DNA of 64,000 bases from Solirubrobacteraceae bacterium (GTDB lineage Bacteria; Actinomycetota; Thermoleophilia; Solirubrobacterales; Solirubrobacteraceae): positions 1 through 64,000 of the forward strand of contig JAJCYD010000013.1 in assembly GCA_029263125.1 (NCBI GenBank). Direction: 5' to 3'. Positions 18,711 to 27,286 of the stretch are shown here, piece after piece. How positions within the stretch are numbered: position 1 is the stretch's first letter; every line of letters starts with the position of its first letter. Made by a program: the position numbers and the translations under genes. Under the pieces are notes generated by a model, which was not told the origin of the DNA, searched no databases, and worked only from the letters and a program-made list of their open reading frames with translations.

Positions 18711-19817
18711 TCATGACGCGTCGTCCCACGCGCGCAGCATCGGTAGCGGATCGATCGCGCTTCCGCCGGAGTACCAGCCGGGGGCCTGCCACAACTCGAA
18801 GTGCAGGTGGCAGCCGTCGGCGTTGCCGCTGTCGCCCACCTCTCCGATCTTCTGTCCGGTGAACACCGCTTGTCCCTTGCTGACCGCCGCCGGCGAGCGC
18901 ATGTGCATGTAGACGTAGTCCAGGCCACTGGCGGCGCCCGTGATGACGACGTAGTTGCCGGCCCGCGCATCCGTGTCGGCGAGCTTCACGGTGCCGGCGC
19001 GGGCGGCCGCCAGGCGTGTGCCGCAGGAGGCGAACATGTCCTGGCCCTTGTGCTTGCGAGCGCCACCGAAATTGTTGGTGTCGCTCTGGCCCAGGTCATG
19101 GCGGCCGCGAATCGGAAAGATGTGGTCGGCCACGGTGAACGCCGCGGAGTCCTGCGCGCTGACGCCGGCGGGTGTGACGCGCAGCCTGTAGATGCCCGGC
19201 GGCGCAGGTCCCCGGGCCGTCATGGCGTCCCAGCGCACGACGCTCGTTCCTTGTGGGGAGGCGACCGGCCAGCTCGCCACGACCGCTGAGTCCGCTTCGC
19301 GGAGCGCCTCTACGGTCACGGTCGCTGCTGCCGGCAGATTCACCGTCAGCTCCGGCTGTCGGCGACCCCCGACGAAGTACGTGCTGGTCGTGTTCGAGAG
19401 ATCGACGGGCGCAGCGGCGGCAACACGGACGCTGCGCCTGGTTCGAGCACGCTTCCCCACGGTCGAGAGCACCTCGATCGGTCCGCTGCGCGCACGTTTT
19501 GGTACGCGCGCTTCGAAATGTCCGGACCGCACATGGCGCGCCTTGGCGGCGACGTCGTCGCGGCGGCCTCTGCGACCACGGAAGATGACCTTTCGAGCTG
19601 CGTCCAGCGTGCGGCCGGTGACGCGGACGCGCGCACCCCGAACCAGCTGCTTGCGAGACTCACAGGCAACATCCGACGTCGCGAGGCATCGCACCCCGGT
19701 GATGCTCGGGGCGCCTTGCGCGGCGGCGCCGCCGGTGCGTGCCGCTAACGCCGGCGCGGCGACAACCGCGGTCGCGGCCGTCGCGATCACCAGCGAGCAG
19801 ATGCAGATCCTCGTCAT
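18711..19817 (-). CDS. M23-family (LytM-like) secreted endopeptidase
   Basis: A 368-residue secreted protein with a clear signal peptide (ICICSLVIATAATAVVAAPALAA) and an AGAGG-like ribosome-binding site before ATG 19817. Two beta-rich regions (about 40-215) precede the C-terminal peptidase domain. There, KHKGQDMF gives the H-x3-D zinc ligands and GCHLHFELW the H-x-H motif. It probably cuts peptidoglycan cross-links. It heads the transcript that continues with the CPBP protease and diverges from the copper/cupredoxin genes. Confidence 0.85.
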   Translation of the reverse strand: MTRICICSLVIATAATAVVAAPALAARTGGAAAQGAPSITGVRCLATSDVACESRKQLVRGARVRVTGRTLDAARKVIFRGRRGRRDDVAAKARHVRSGHFEARVPKRARSGPIEVLSTVGKRARTRRSVRVAAAAPVDLSNTTSTYFVGGRRQPELTVNLPAAATVTVEALREADSAVVASWPVASPQGTSVVRWDAMTARGPAPPGIYRLRVTPAGVSAQDSAAFTVADHIFPIRGRHDLGQSDTNNFGGARKHKGQDMFASCGTRLAAARAGTVKLADTDARAGNYVVITGAASGLDYVYMHMRSPAAVSKGQAVFTGQKIGEVGDSGNADGCHLHFELWQAPGWYSGGSAIDPLPMLRAWDDAS

Positions 19818-19995
19818 GGGCAACCTCTTTCCTCGTGCCTCCGGGGTTAGCTGCCGGGCTCGCGCGGAAATGATCGCGCTACGGCCATACAGGCCGATTC
19901 GCCCCTCTGACGTGGTTCCCCCGTATGCCCGGCTCGGGTGGCCGGACAACTCGGCTGCGGACAAGCGCCGCGACTGTACCAGCTTCGCCGGCTTG

Positions 19996-20011
19996 CTACG
20001 ACCACCTGTAG
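19996..20011. promoter_or_regulatory. Candidate operator, type 1 (CTACGA-N6-GTAG)
   Basis: CTACGACCACCTGTAG lies in the divergent region between the M23 gene (start 19817) and the small membrane gene (start 20057). Half-sites CTAC and GTAG are 8 bases apart, as in the site near 12432. Its right edge is 45 bases before the start codon, against 46 bases for the other. Confidence 0.5.
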
Positions 20012-20056
20012 TACGTGTGCGCCATCGAACGGATCGCGTGCTTATCATGGCTGCGG

Positions 20057-20377
20057 ATGGGTCGCCGAACATCCCGGTCGCCGCTTGTTATCGCCGCTGG
20101 CATGGCCATCGCCGGCTGTGGCGATGTCCTCTTTGGCAGCTGCGCCGGACTTGCTCATCTGCTCCCGTTCGCGCTGGTCTTGATCGCGCTGCTCAGCGGC
20201 CGCTACCCCGGAGAGGATCGTCTCGCGCGGCTCGCCCGCACGCGCGTGACGCAGCCCCGCGACCAGGTCATCCGCTCACGCGTGCCGATCCGGTATGCGC
20301 CGCACCTGCTTCCCCGCGGCGGTCGCCTGATCGCCAGCTTCCTCGCCGTGCGGCCACCTCCGCGCGCAACCGCCTGA
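20057..20377 (+). CDS. Small membrane protein at head of cupredoxin operon
   Basis: A 106-residue protein starting MGRRTSRSPLVIAAG, with one or two hydrophobic segments (about 8-45, containing two cysteines, GCGDVLFGSC), then a basic tail with GRYPGEDRLARLARTR. No family is recognised. The cysteines in the membrane segment could be metal-related, which is speculation. It lies 114 bases upstream of the cupredoxin-like gene and just after a candidate operator. Confidence 0.55.
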   Translation: MGRRTSRSPLVIAAGMAIAGCGDVLFGSCAGLAHLLPFALVLIALLSGRYPGEDRLARLARTRVTQPRDQVIRSRVPIRYAPHLLPRGGRLIASFLAVRPPPRATA

Positions 20378-20491
20378 ACGCCTCGCCGCCGGCCCGCTGC
20401 CGGCCACGCCGCGCCATCGATGTTCTGACCGCTGCGGTTGTGTTTCAACGCTGAACGTTCGATTCCCTCTTCTCATCGAGGTCTGTATCTC

Positions 20492-20956
20492 ATGTCACAA
20501 CGTCAACGAGTGCTCTTGTCCATGGCGACGGTCGTGGTAATCGTCGCGGCGTTCGTCGTGCTGCGCCCCGACGACGGTCAGGACAGCGTCCAACCCGCGC
20601 AGACCAGCGCGCCGGCCCCCGCGACAGCGACCACGCCGGCCGTGACCGACACGCGTGAGCCTCCCCCGCCAGTACCCGAGGCTGCCCCGCGGCCAAGGTT
20701 CGTGCAGATCCGCGCGCAGGGCCTTCAGCCCGTGGGAGGCGTCAAGAAGATCGACGTCAACAAGGGCGACACTGTGCGCTTCGAGGTCCGCTCCGACCAG
20801 GCCGACGAAGGCCATCTGCATGGCTATGACATCAGCAAGCCCGTCGGACCCGGCAAGACGGCGCGCTATGAGTTCACCGCCAGGATCGAGGGCATCTTCG
20901 AGCTCGAGCTCGAAGGTGCCGGGGTCGCGATCGGCGAGTTGCAGGTCAACCCGTGA
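20492..20956 (+). CDS. Membrane-anchored cupredoxin-like protein
   Basis: A 154-residue protein. An N-terminal helix (about 8-24) anchors it, followed by a Pro/Thr/Ala-rich linker (~28-65) and a cupredoxin-like beta domain (~68-154). The possible copper ligands are in EGHLHGYDI. The classic Cys ligand near the C-terminus is absent, so it is not a typical blue copper protein. The stop overlaps the GTG of the next gene (GTGA), so it is coupled to the large membrane protein. Probably a periplasmic-side copper binder. Confidence 0.7.
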   Translation: MSQRQRVLLSMATVVVIVAAFVVLRPDDGQDSVQPAQTSAPAPATATTPAVTDTREPPPPVPEAAPRPRFVQIRAQGLQPVGGVKKIDVNKGDTVRFEVRSDQADEGHLHGYDISKPVGPGKTARYEFTARIEGIFELELEGAGVAIGELQVNP

Positions 20957-22357
20957 GACGGCGGGCCGGCCTATGCGCCATCGGCGCGCTGGCGATCTGC
21001 GCGCTCGCGCCGGCGACCGCCTTCGCGCACGGGCTGGTCTCGCGCTCCGACCTGCCGATCCCGCAGTGGCTGTTCGCGTGGGCCGCAGTGCTCGTGCTCG
21101 TCCTGTCGTTCGTCGGGCTGGCGGTGCTGTGGCCCAAGCCCAAGCTGGAGGACCGATCGGCGCGGAGGCTCTTCGGCGTCCCGGCATGGGTCGGAGCCCG
21201 TCTGTGCAGCAGTCGGGGTCGGCGTCTTCGCGCTCGTCGTCTACAGCGGCCTTGCGGGCAACCAGACGTCGACGGCGAACCTGGCACCGACGTTCGTGTA
21301 CGTGCTCTTCTGGGTCGGGCTGGCGCCGCTCAGCGCGTTGCTGGGTGATGTGTTCCGTGCGTTCAACCCGTGGCGGGGCGTCGCGCGCGCCGCCGCGTGG
21401 ACCGCCGGTCGTGTCTCGCTGACGCCCTTGCCGTCGCCGATCGCCTATCCGGATTGGCTCGGGCGCTGGCCGGCGGTGGTCGGACTGCTGGGCTTCGCGT
21501 GGCTTGAGCTGGCATCCTCTGACAGCACGAGCCCGCAGTTCATCGCGATTCTGGCGCTCGTCTATGCCGCCCTGCAGTTCGTCGGCATGGGGTTGTTCGG
21601 CATCGATCGCTGGAGTGATCGCGGCGATGCCTTCGGCGTGTACTTCAACCTCTTCGCTTGCGTCTCGCCGCTGCAGCGTCGCGGCCGCGATCTCGTTCTC
21701 GTGCGCCCGCTGAGTCGCCTCACCGGGCTGCTCAGCGTGCCGGGCACGCTGGCGCTGCTGTTCGTGATGATCGGGTCGACGAGCTTTGATGGCGCGTCGG
21801 CTGGCTCGATCTGGGCTTCGGTCGCGCCCGGCATCCAGGATGCGATGCAGGCCCTGGGACTTGGCCAGGCGGCTGCGCTTGAGGCGGCCAGCACCGTCGG
21901 GCTGGCGATCTCGATCCTGCTGATCGCCGGCGTCTATCGCATCGGCATCTCTGGAATGCGGTCGATCGCCCGGCAGGACACGACGCAGCTCGCGGGCCGC
22001 TTCGCGCACACGCTGGTCCCGATCGCGCTGGCATACGTCGTCGCCCACTACTTCTCGCTGCTGGTCTTTCAAGGCCAGGCAGCGGGCTACCTGTTCTCCG
22101 ATCCACTTGGGAACGGCTCGGATTTCCTCGGCCTGGCTTCGAGCACGATCGACTACGGGCTCGTCTCGGCCAACGGCGTCTGGTACGTGCAAGTCGCCGC
22201 GCTGGTCATCGGCCACGTCGCCGGCCTGACCCTCGCCCATGACCGATCGCTGACGACCTACTCCACACCAAGGCTGGCCACGCAGTCTCAGTACTGGATG
22301 CTCACCGTGATGATCGGCTACACGTCGCTCGGGCTATGGCTGCTGTCATCAGCTTGA
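20953..22357 (+). pseudogene. Large polytopic membrane protein, copy 2, with one frameshift
   Basis: The homologue of the gene at 12494, read in two frames. The first part from GTG 20953 covers the signal peptide and first helix (AHGLVSRSDLPIPQWLF). The second part continues in the +1 frame (APTFVYVLFWVGLAPLS, FNPWRGVARAA, YPDWLGRWPAV, YVVAHYFSLLVFQGQ) to the stop at 22357. The break lies near 21180-21195, and similarity resumes at once on the other side (EPVCAAVGVG). All other parts are intact, so it is either a recent mutation or a sequencing error. It is coupled to the cupredoxin gene upstream and overlaps the CtaG-family gene downstream by 22 bases. Confidence 0.75.
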
Positions 22358-23112
22358 ACCGCAACGCCGAACGCCCACAGGACCCGCTGCGCCGATGGGC
22401 CTGGTGGCAGATCCTGAGCTTCACCGCCGGCTGCGGCGCCGCCGGTGCAGCACTGCTGTCGCCATTGGAGTCCCTCGGTCAGGCCGACCTCGTCTCCGCG
22501 CACGTCGCTCAGCACCTGATCCTCGGCGACGCGGCCGCCGCTCTGCTGCTGCTGGGCCTTCCTCCACGCCCTCGGCGCTGGTTGCGCTGGAACCTTGCCC
22601 GCATGCGCGACAGCAACCGCCGTCCCGCCCGCGTGCTGACATGGGCGCTGTCGCCGGTCGGCGCACTGGTCCTCTGGTCGCTGGCGACCTACGCATGGTT
22701 CGCGCCGCCGCTGCATCGCCTCGCCGTCACCGGCGGGCCCGTGCACGTCATCGATCACGTCTCCTTCCTGCTGTTCGGCTTGCTGATCTGGCTGGCGGCG
22801 TTCGATCCGCGCGAACCGAGCACGCTGCGCGACGGCCTGCGCAACGGTGGCCTGCCGTGGTGGGCCAGGCACGCGTACGCCATGACCTCGCGTGTCGCGA
22901 TGCTTCCGCCCGCCCTGGCGGTGTGGTTCGGCACCGGCTATCACGTCGCCCCGGAGCGCCCGATGGGCTACAGCCGCGAAGCCGACCAGGCCAACGCCGG
23001 CGGGATCATGATCGGCTTCGAGATGTCACTGTTCGCGTTCGCGTTCGTCCTGGCGTTCATCTTCCTGGCGGTCGCCGAGGGCAAACGCCAACAAGCAGGA
23101 GGCGAACCATGA
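22336..23112 (+). CDS. CtaG-family membrane protein, copy 2
   Basis: A 258-residue polytopic protein with CtaG-family landmarks: SAHVAQHLILGD in the second helix, HVIDHVSFLLFGLL, and ADQANAGGIMIGFEM near the end. The histidines in these helices are the likely copper ligands. It overlaps the preceding membrane-protein gene by 22 bases and the next lipoprotein gene by 4 bases (ATGA), so this is one operon: small membrane protein, cupredoxin, large membrane protein, CtaG-like, thioredoxin-like lipoprotein. Confidence 0.8.
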   Translation: MAAVISLNRNAERPQDPLRRWAWWQILSFTAGCGAAGAALLSPLESLGQADLVSAHVAQHLILGDAAAALLLLGLPPRPRRWLRWNLARMRDSNRRPARVLTWALSPVGALVLWSLATYAWFAPPLHRLAVTGGPVHVIDHVSFLLFGLLIWLAAFDPREPSTLRDGLRNGGLPWWARHAYAMTSRVAMLPPALAVWFGTGYHVAPERPMGYSREADQANAGGIMIGFEMSLFAFAFVLAFIFLAVAEGKRQQAGGEP

Positions 23113-24146
23113 CCGGTTACCCTGGTGGCGTGTACCTACGACTGATCGTCGTCGGCTTGGTCGGGATGCTCGTGCTCGCCGGATGCGGAAGCAACGAGGA
23201 GGGTCCGCGAGCGCCCCTTGCCGAGTCCTCAGCCGAGCTGCGAGCCCAGCTCAACGACGCCACGAAGTCCGAGGCCGCAGACTTCCCGGCCACCGCCGGG
23301 CGCTCGCTGCAGGCGGTCGCCGACGGCATTGGAGCCACCGGCCCGCAGGTCGGACTGGCCGGATCGGTCTTCACCCCCGGCATGAACCGCCTGGCGTTCG
23401 GCGTCATCGACCCCGAGAGCGGATTTCTCTACGGCAAGACCGCCGTGTACGTCGCCGACGGCCCAAACGCCAAGGCCCAAGGACCGTTCCCGGCGCCCGC
23501 CGACCTGCTCGTCACCGATCCGGCCTTCCGCAGCCAGACGGCCGCCAGCGAGGAGGACATCTTCGCCGCGATCTACCAAGCGCGCGTGCCATTCAAAGAC
23601 ACCGGCAAGAAGTCGATCCTCGTCGTTACAAAGCTCAACGGCGACAAGCTCAACGGCCAGCTCGTCGCCGCACCGGCCCAGATCACCGTCACGCCGACCA
23701 AGCGCGACAGCATTCCGCGCCCCGGCGACAAGCCACCGGACATCAACACCGAAACGCTGGCGTCCGCCAGCGGCAACCTGAAGCTCCTCGACACCCGCCA
23801 ACCTGCCGACGACATGCACGCCGTCGACTTCGCCGACGTCATCGGCCGCAAGCCCGTCGCACTGCTCTTCGCCACACCGGCGCTGTGCGAATCGCGCGTC
23901 TGCGGGCCCGTCGTCGACATCGCGCTGCAGCTGAAGGCCACCTACGGCGACCGCGTCACCTTCATCCACCAGGAGGTCTTCGTCGACAACGACCCCAACA
24001 AAGGACTGCGCCCGCCACTGCGCGCCTTCAACCTGCCGACCGAGCCGTGGCTGTTCGTCTTCGATCAGGACGGGCGCCTCACAACCCGCCTGGAAGGCTC
24101 CTTCGGCTTCAATGCCGTCGAACGCGCGCTCAACAGCGCGCTCTAA
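23109..24146 (+). CDS. Thioredoxin-like lipoprotein
   Basis: A 345-residue lipoprotein: signal peptide ending LVLAGC (lipid-modified Cys26), a beta-rich middle domain, and a C-terminal thioredoxin-like domain (about 235-345). The redox or metal site is CESRVC, a C-x4-C at residues 260 and 265, rather than the usual CxxC. A SCO-like copper role is possible given the operon. It overlaps the last 4 bases of the convergent Myb-repeat gene. Confidence 0.75.
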   Translation: MTGYPGGVYLRLIVVGLVGMLVLAGCGSNEEGPRAPLAESSAELRAQLNDATKSEAADFPATAGRSLQAVADGIGATGPQVGLAGSVFTPGMNRLAFGVIDPESGFLYGKTAVYVADGPNAKAQGPFPAPADLLVTDPAFRSQTAASEEDIFAAIYQARVPFKDTGKKSILVVTKLNGDKLNGQLVAAPAQITVTPTKRDSIPRPGDKPPDINTETLASASGNLKLLDTRQPADDMHAVDFADVIGRKPVALLFATPALCESRVCGPVVDIALQLKATYGDRVTFIHQEVFVDNDPNKGLRPPLRAFNLPTEPWLFVFDQDGRLTTRLEGSFGFNAVERALNSAL

Positions 24147-25273
24147 TCCGCTGCCGTCACCGAGTTCGCCCGCGCCCGCCCGGCATCAGGCCGTGCGGAT
24201 GACGACGCGGCCTCGGCAGCCGCCGTGCGGATGACCTCCACCGGAATGTCCAGACGCCGCGCCACGGAGAACACCCGTCCGGGACCGCCCGCGCGCAGCT
24301 CACGTGCGGCCGTGACCTCTTCTCCAGGCGTCAGCGCCCGACGGCGCGGGACGGGATGGTGCGGCGAGCGCCCCTGACGCACGCCCAGCCGCAGCATGCG
24401 CTGAGTCACGGCGCCCGATGATCTGCCAAGTACCCCCGCCAACGCCGCAGGGTTCAGCGCGCCGTTGACCCGCAGGACCTCGTCCTCGGCGGCCGTCCAA
24501 CGGCGCCCGGAACGCACGGCCCCGCTGGACACCGAATGCGAGATGTCAAGTCGGCGCAACCGCATGACCAGCGCCTGCGGCGTCCGGCCCAAGATCAGCG
24601 CCATGGCGTCGACGGTCAGGCCTTCACCGCAGAGCGCCCGCAATCGGTGGTCATCGCGGGCCGACCACGCGCGCGCGTGTGTCGCCACCCCGAGCTTGGC
24701 CGCACGCGCCGCCACCGCCCCGGAGGTGCGCCCCGGCAACCTGTTCGCGATCTGCTCGCAGCTCAGCGCGTGTTCGTACCCGTCACGCAGCCGCATGTCC
24801 TCGTCGGGCAGCCAGCGACGACGGCAAGCAGGACGATGCAAGCCGATCTTCTGGGCGCGCAGGCGCACCGAACCTACCGACCGACCCAGCTCACGAGCAA
24901 GCTCGCCGATCTCCTCACCGGGGCGCCAGCGCGCACGCAGGACCTCGTCGTCGACGGCGGTATACGGGCGCGGCGACCACTTCGGCCCTACGAGCAGGTG
25001 CCGGCGATAGCGCACCTGCTCAACGGTGCGGCCCAGACGCCGCGCCACGGGGCCGTCGGCAAGTCCGGCCGATGCCGCGGCGCGCACGAGCGCGTCCTCC
25101 GCGGCCGTCCACCCAGGCGTGTGCCTTCGCGGCGTGACGTTCAGGCAGCGGCGGCGCTCATCCACTGCGTCCTCAGACCTGCCCAGCCGCTCTCCGATCC
25201 TCCGCAACGACACGCCGTCCATGTAGAGCCGCCGCAGAGCTGCGTCTTCGGCTCGTGTCCATCTGGCAGCCAT
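24143..25273 (-). CDS. Multi-repeat Myb/SANT-like DNA-binding protein
   Basis: A 376-residue protein made of about six tandem ~45-residue repeats plus a degenerate seventh. Repeats start near residues 3, 53, 102, 151, 200, 256 and 308. Each has an aromatic-x-x-x-D/E-D opening (ARWTRAEDAALR, PGWTAAEDALV, RRWTAAEDEVLR) and a recognition segment LGRS/T-x-x-x-V-x-x-R. This is the pattern of Myb/SANT or related three-helix DNA-binding modules, unusual in such number for a bacterium. It is divergent from the BlaI-like regulator gene, and the shared promoter region carries a type 1 palindrome. It could be a transcription factor reading an extended site; the target is unknown. Confidence 0.7.
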   Translation of the reverse strand: MAARWTRAEDAALRRLYMDGVSLRRIGERLGRSEDAVDERRRCLNVTPRRHTPGWTAAEDALVRAAASAGLADGPVARRLGRTVEQVRYRRHLLVGPKWSPRPYTAVDDEVLRARWRPGEEIGELARELGRSVGSVRLRAQKIGLHRPACRRRWLPDEDMRLRDGYEHALSCEQIANRLPGRTSGAVAARAAKLGVATHARAWSARDDHRLRALCGEGLTVDAMALILGRTPQALVMRLRRLDISHSVSSGAVRSGRRWTAAEDEVLRVNGALNPAALAGVLGRSSGAVTQRMLRLGVRQGRSPHHPVPRRRALTPGEEVTAARELRAGGPGRVFSVARRLDIPVEVIRTAAAEAASSSARPDAGRARANSVTAAD

Positions 25274-25277
25274 GACC

Positions 25278-25296
25278 TACGACAGATCCTAGTAGA
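25278..25296. promoter_or_regulatory. Candidate operator, type 1, between Myb-repeat gene and blaI-like gene
   Basis: The sequence CTACGA at 25278 is followed at the type 1 spacing by CTAG and then TAG, so the right half is imperfect. It lies in the 47-base divergent region, 24 bases before the regulator start. It fits autoregulation of the BlaI-like repressor. Confidence 0.45.
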
Positions 25297-25320
25297 CGAA
25301 GGCCAGGTAGGCTCCGCACC

Positions 25321-25722
25321 ATGGCAAAGCACGCTGCGAAGCGGCCCACCACACCACCACATCTGCACGAGCTCGAACAGGAAGTCATGGAAGAGGTCTG
25401 GCGGCTCGGCGAGGCTCCCGGCCGCGCCGTCCTCGACGGCCTGAACACGCGCACCGAGCGTATCCGCGCCTACACGACGATCATGACGATCCTTCACAGG
25501 CTCAACGACAAGGGCCTGCTCAAGCGCCGGCGTCAGGGCAAGAGCGACTTCTACGTCGCCACCTTCTCGCGCGAGGAATACGCCGACGCTCGAGCCGCAG
25601 CCCAGGTCGACGCGCTCGTCGAGGAATGGGGCGAGCTGGCGTTCGTGCACTTCGCCAAGCAGATGGCGACGCTCGACCCTCACCGTCGCCAGCAGCTCTC
25701 CCGTCTTGCCCGCCGTGCCTAG
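25321..25722 (+). CDS. BlaI/MecI/CopY-family repressor 1
   Basis: A 133-residue winged-helix repressor. The family core LHELEQEVMEEVWRLGEAP, the helix-turn-helix around YTTIMTILHRLNDKGLLKRRR and the dimerising C-terminal helices are all present. There is no CxC copper motif of the CopY kind, so the inducing signal is probably relayed by the M56 protease encoded next (overlap of a few bases). This BlaI-M56 pairing is the classical layout for proteolytic derepression. Confidence 0.88.
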   Translation: MAKHAAKRPTTPPHLHELEQEVMEEVWRLGEAPGRAVLDGLNTRTERIRAYTTIMTILHRLNDKGLLKRRRQGKSDFYVATFSREEYADARAAAQVDALVEEWGELAFVHFAKQMATLDPHRRQQLSRLARRA

Positions 25723-26626
25723 AGCGGCGGGCTTGTACCGGCTGCACGCGGTGATCGCGTTCGGCGGCATCCTCGGCGTGCTGCTCGCACTGCTCGTCGC
25801 TCTCGATGCCGCGATGACCCACGACCAATCGCCAGGAGCGCTGGTGTCCACCATGGGGTCCTCTCCAACGATGACCTCCGACACGACCGCCGCGCTGCTG
25901 CTGACCTTGGGCGCCGTGGTCTCCTGCTCGCTGGGTCTCGGTCTGCGAGCCCTGTGGGTCGAATGCCTCAGCCACTGGCGCGCCAGCCGGCTCCTGCAAA
26001 GCAGCTCCAGCATCACAACCGCCATCGGCGCGGTCCGCGTCATCGCCGACGACCAGCCGCGAGCGTTCTGCCACGGCCTGCTGGGACCGCGCGTCTACAT
26101 CTCCAGCGGGGCGCTGCACGCCCTGACGCCACCTGAGCTCGCCGCGCTCTTGGCACACGAGCAGCACCACGCACGACGCCGAGACCCGCTGCGGTTTGCG
26201 CTCGCCCGGATCCTTGGCGGTGCATTGTTCTTCCTTCCGGTCCTACCGCGATTGCTGGATCGCTATGGCGATGCCGCGGAGATCGCGGCTGACGAGGCGG
26301 CAATTGCAGGCGGTCAGGATGTGGCGGCGCTGGCCGCGGCACTGCTGACCTTCGAAGAATCCGGTGCCGGCCTGCATCCAGATCGCGTCGATCGGCTGCT
26401 GGGTGAACACATCGAGTCGCGGATACCGACCGCATGGGTGCGCAGCACCGCCGTGATCATCGTCACGATCATCGGCCTCGGACTCGCGGGCAGCACGCTC
26501 GACGGCCACGAGTATCTCCTCCTCGCTGGTCTCCTCGTCGCTGGTCCCGCCCTGCTGGTCGCGATCGCTCTCGCGCTCGCCTCACCGGTGAATCTCCTTG
26601 ACGGGCTCTCCCGCTGGGCAGCCTGA
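25715..26626 (+). CDS. M56-family membrane metalloprotease (BlaR1-like, without sensor domain) 1
   Basis: A 303-residue membrane protein with the zinc motif HEQHH at residues 148-152, followed by ARRRDPL, and a downstream ADEAAI glutamate as third ligand. About five helices surround it. The penicillin-binding sensor domain of BlaR1 is absent, so a different signal must be sensed. It overlaps the repressor gene. By family analogy it would cleave the repressor, which is inference. GTG 25715 is preferred; TTG 25706 is possible. Confidence 0.85.
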   Translation: MPRAAGLYRLHAVIAFGGILGVLLALLVALDAAMTHDQSPGALVSTMGSSPTMTSDTTAALLLTLGAVVSCSLGLGLRALWVECLSHWRASRLLQSSSSITTAIGAVRVIADDQPRAFCHGLLGPRVYISSGALHALTPPELAALLAHEQHHARRRDPLRFALARILGGALFFLPVLPRLLDRYGDAAEIAADEAAIAGGQDVAALAAALLTFEESGAGLHPDRVDRLLGEHIESRIPTAWVRSTAVIIVTIIGLGLAGSTLDGHEYLLLAGLLVAGPALLVAIALALASPVNLLDGLSRWAA

Positions 26627-26680
26627 CCGCGGACCTCACTCTGACGTGCTCAGCGTTCAAGCGCGATCCAGGTAGCTCGG

Positions 26681-27286
26681 ATGGGCGATCAGCCGATGCT
26701 GGCGCTGCTCCTCGCCGTCGTGGTGTTCACCGCCCTCGCCGTGCTCGTGCTCCGCTGGGCGGCCGACGACTTGGCCGGACCAGGGACGCTGTCGGCGAAG
26801 GCGCTCGTCTCGTCGTGGCTGCTGTATGTCTTTCATGCCGACACGGTCGCCACCGCAGCCTTGACCGGCGCGATCACCGTCGATGTGCCGAGCGCGCCGG
26901 CGCTGGCAATCGGAGCGGGAATCGCGCTGGCCGGGTTCGTGGTCTTCCTGGCCGCGACGATCACGCTTGTGCGCCACGGTGACTTCGCCGGCCCTCGCAC
27001 ACAGCGACTGGTGACCGTCAGCGCCTATCGCTTCAGTCGTCACCCGCAGAACCTCGGTTGGGGGGTGATGCTGCTGGGCATCGCCGTGGCGGGACGCTCG
27101 CTCGTCGCGCTCGTTCTCGTCGGCATGTTCGCAGCGTTCGTCGACCGCTATTCCCGCCTGGAAGAGCAGCAGCTACAGCGACACTTCGGCGCGGCATACG
27201 AGAAGTACCGCGCTCGGACGCCGGCCCTCCTGCCGAGGCCCGGCGTGTTGGCGGCGCTCGTCGCGACGCGCCGTCAGACGCTCTGA
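26681..27286 (+). CDS. ICMT/PEMT-like membrane methyltransferase
   Basis: A 201-residue protein with about five helices and the family C-terminal motif VSAYRFSRHPQNLGWG, followed by a glutamate pair (SRLEEQQL) and FGAAYEKYRARTPALLP. It is likely a SAM-dependent methyltransferase acting on a small hydrophobic or lipid substrate. It ends convergently with the ccdA-like gene, overlapping it by 13 bases. Confidence 0.75.
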   Translation: MGDQPMLALLLAVVVFTALAVLVLRWAADDLAGPGTLSAKALVSSWLLYVFHADTVATAALTGAITVDVPSAPALAIGAGIALAGFVVFLAATITLVRHGDFAGPRTQRLVTVSAYRFSRHPQNLGWGVMLLGIAVAGRSLVALVLVGMFAAFVDRYSRLEEQQLQRHFGAAYEKYRARTPALLPRPGVLAALVATRRQTL

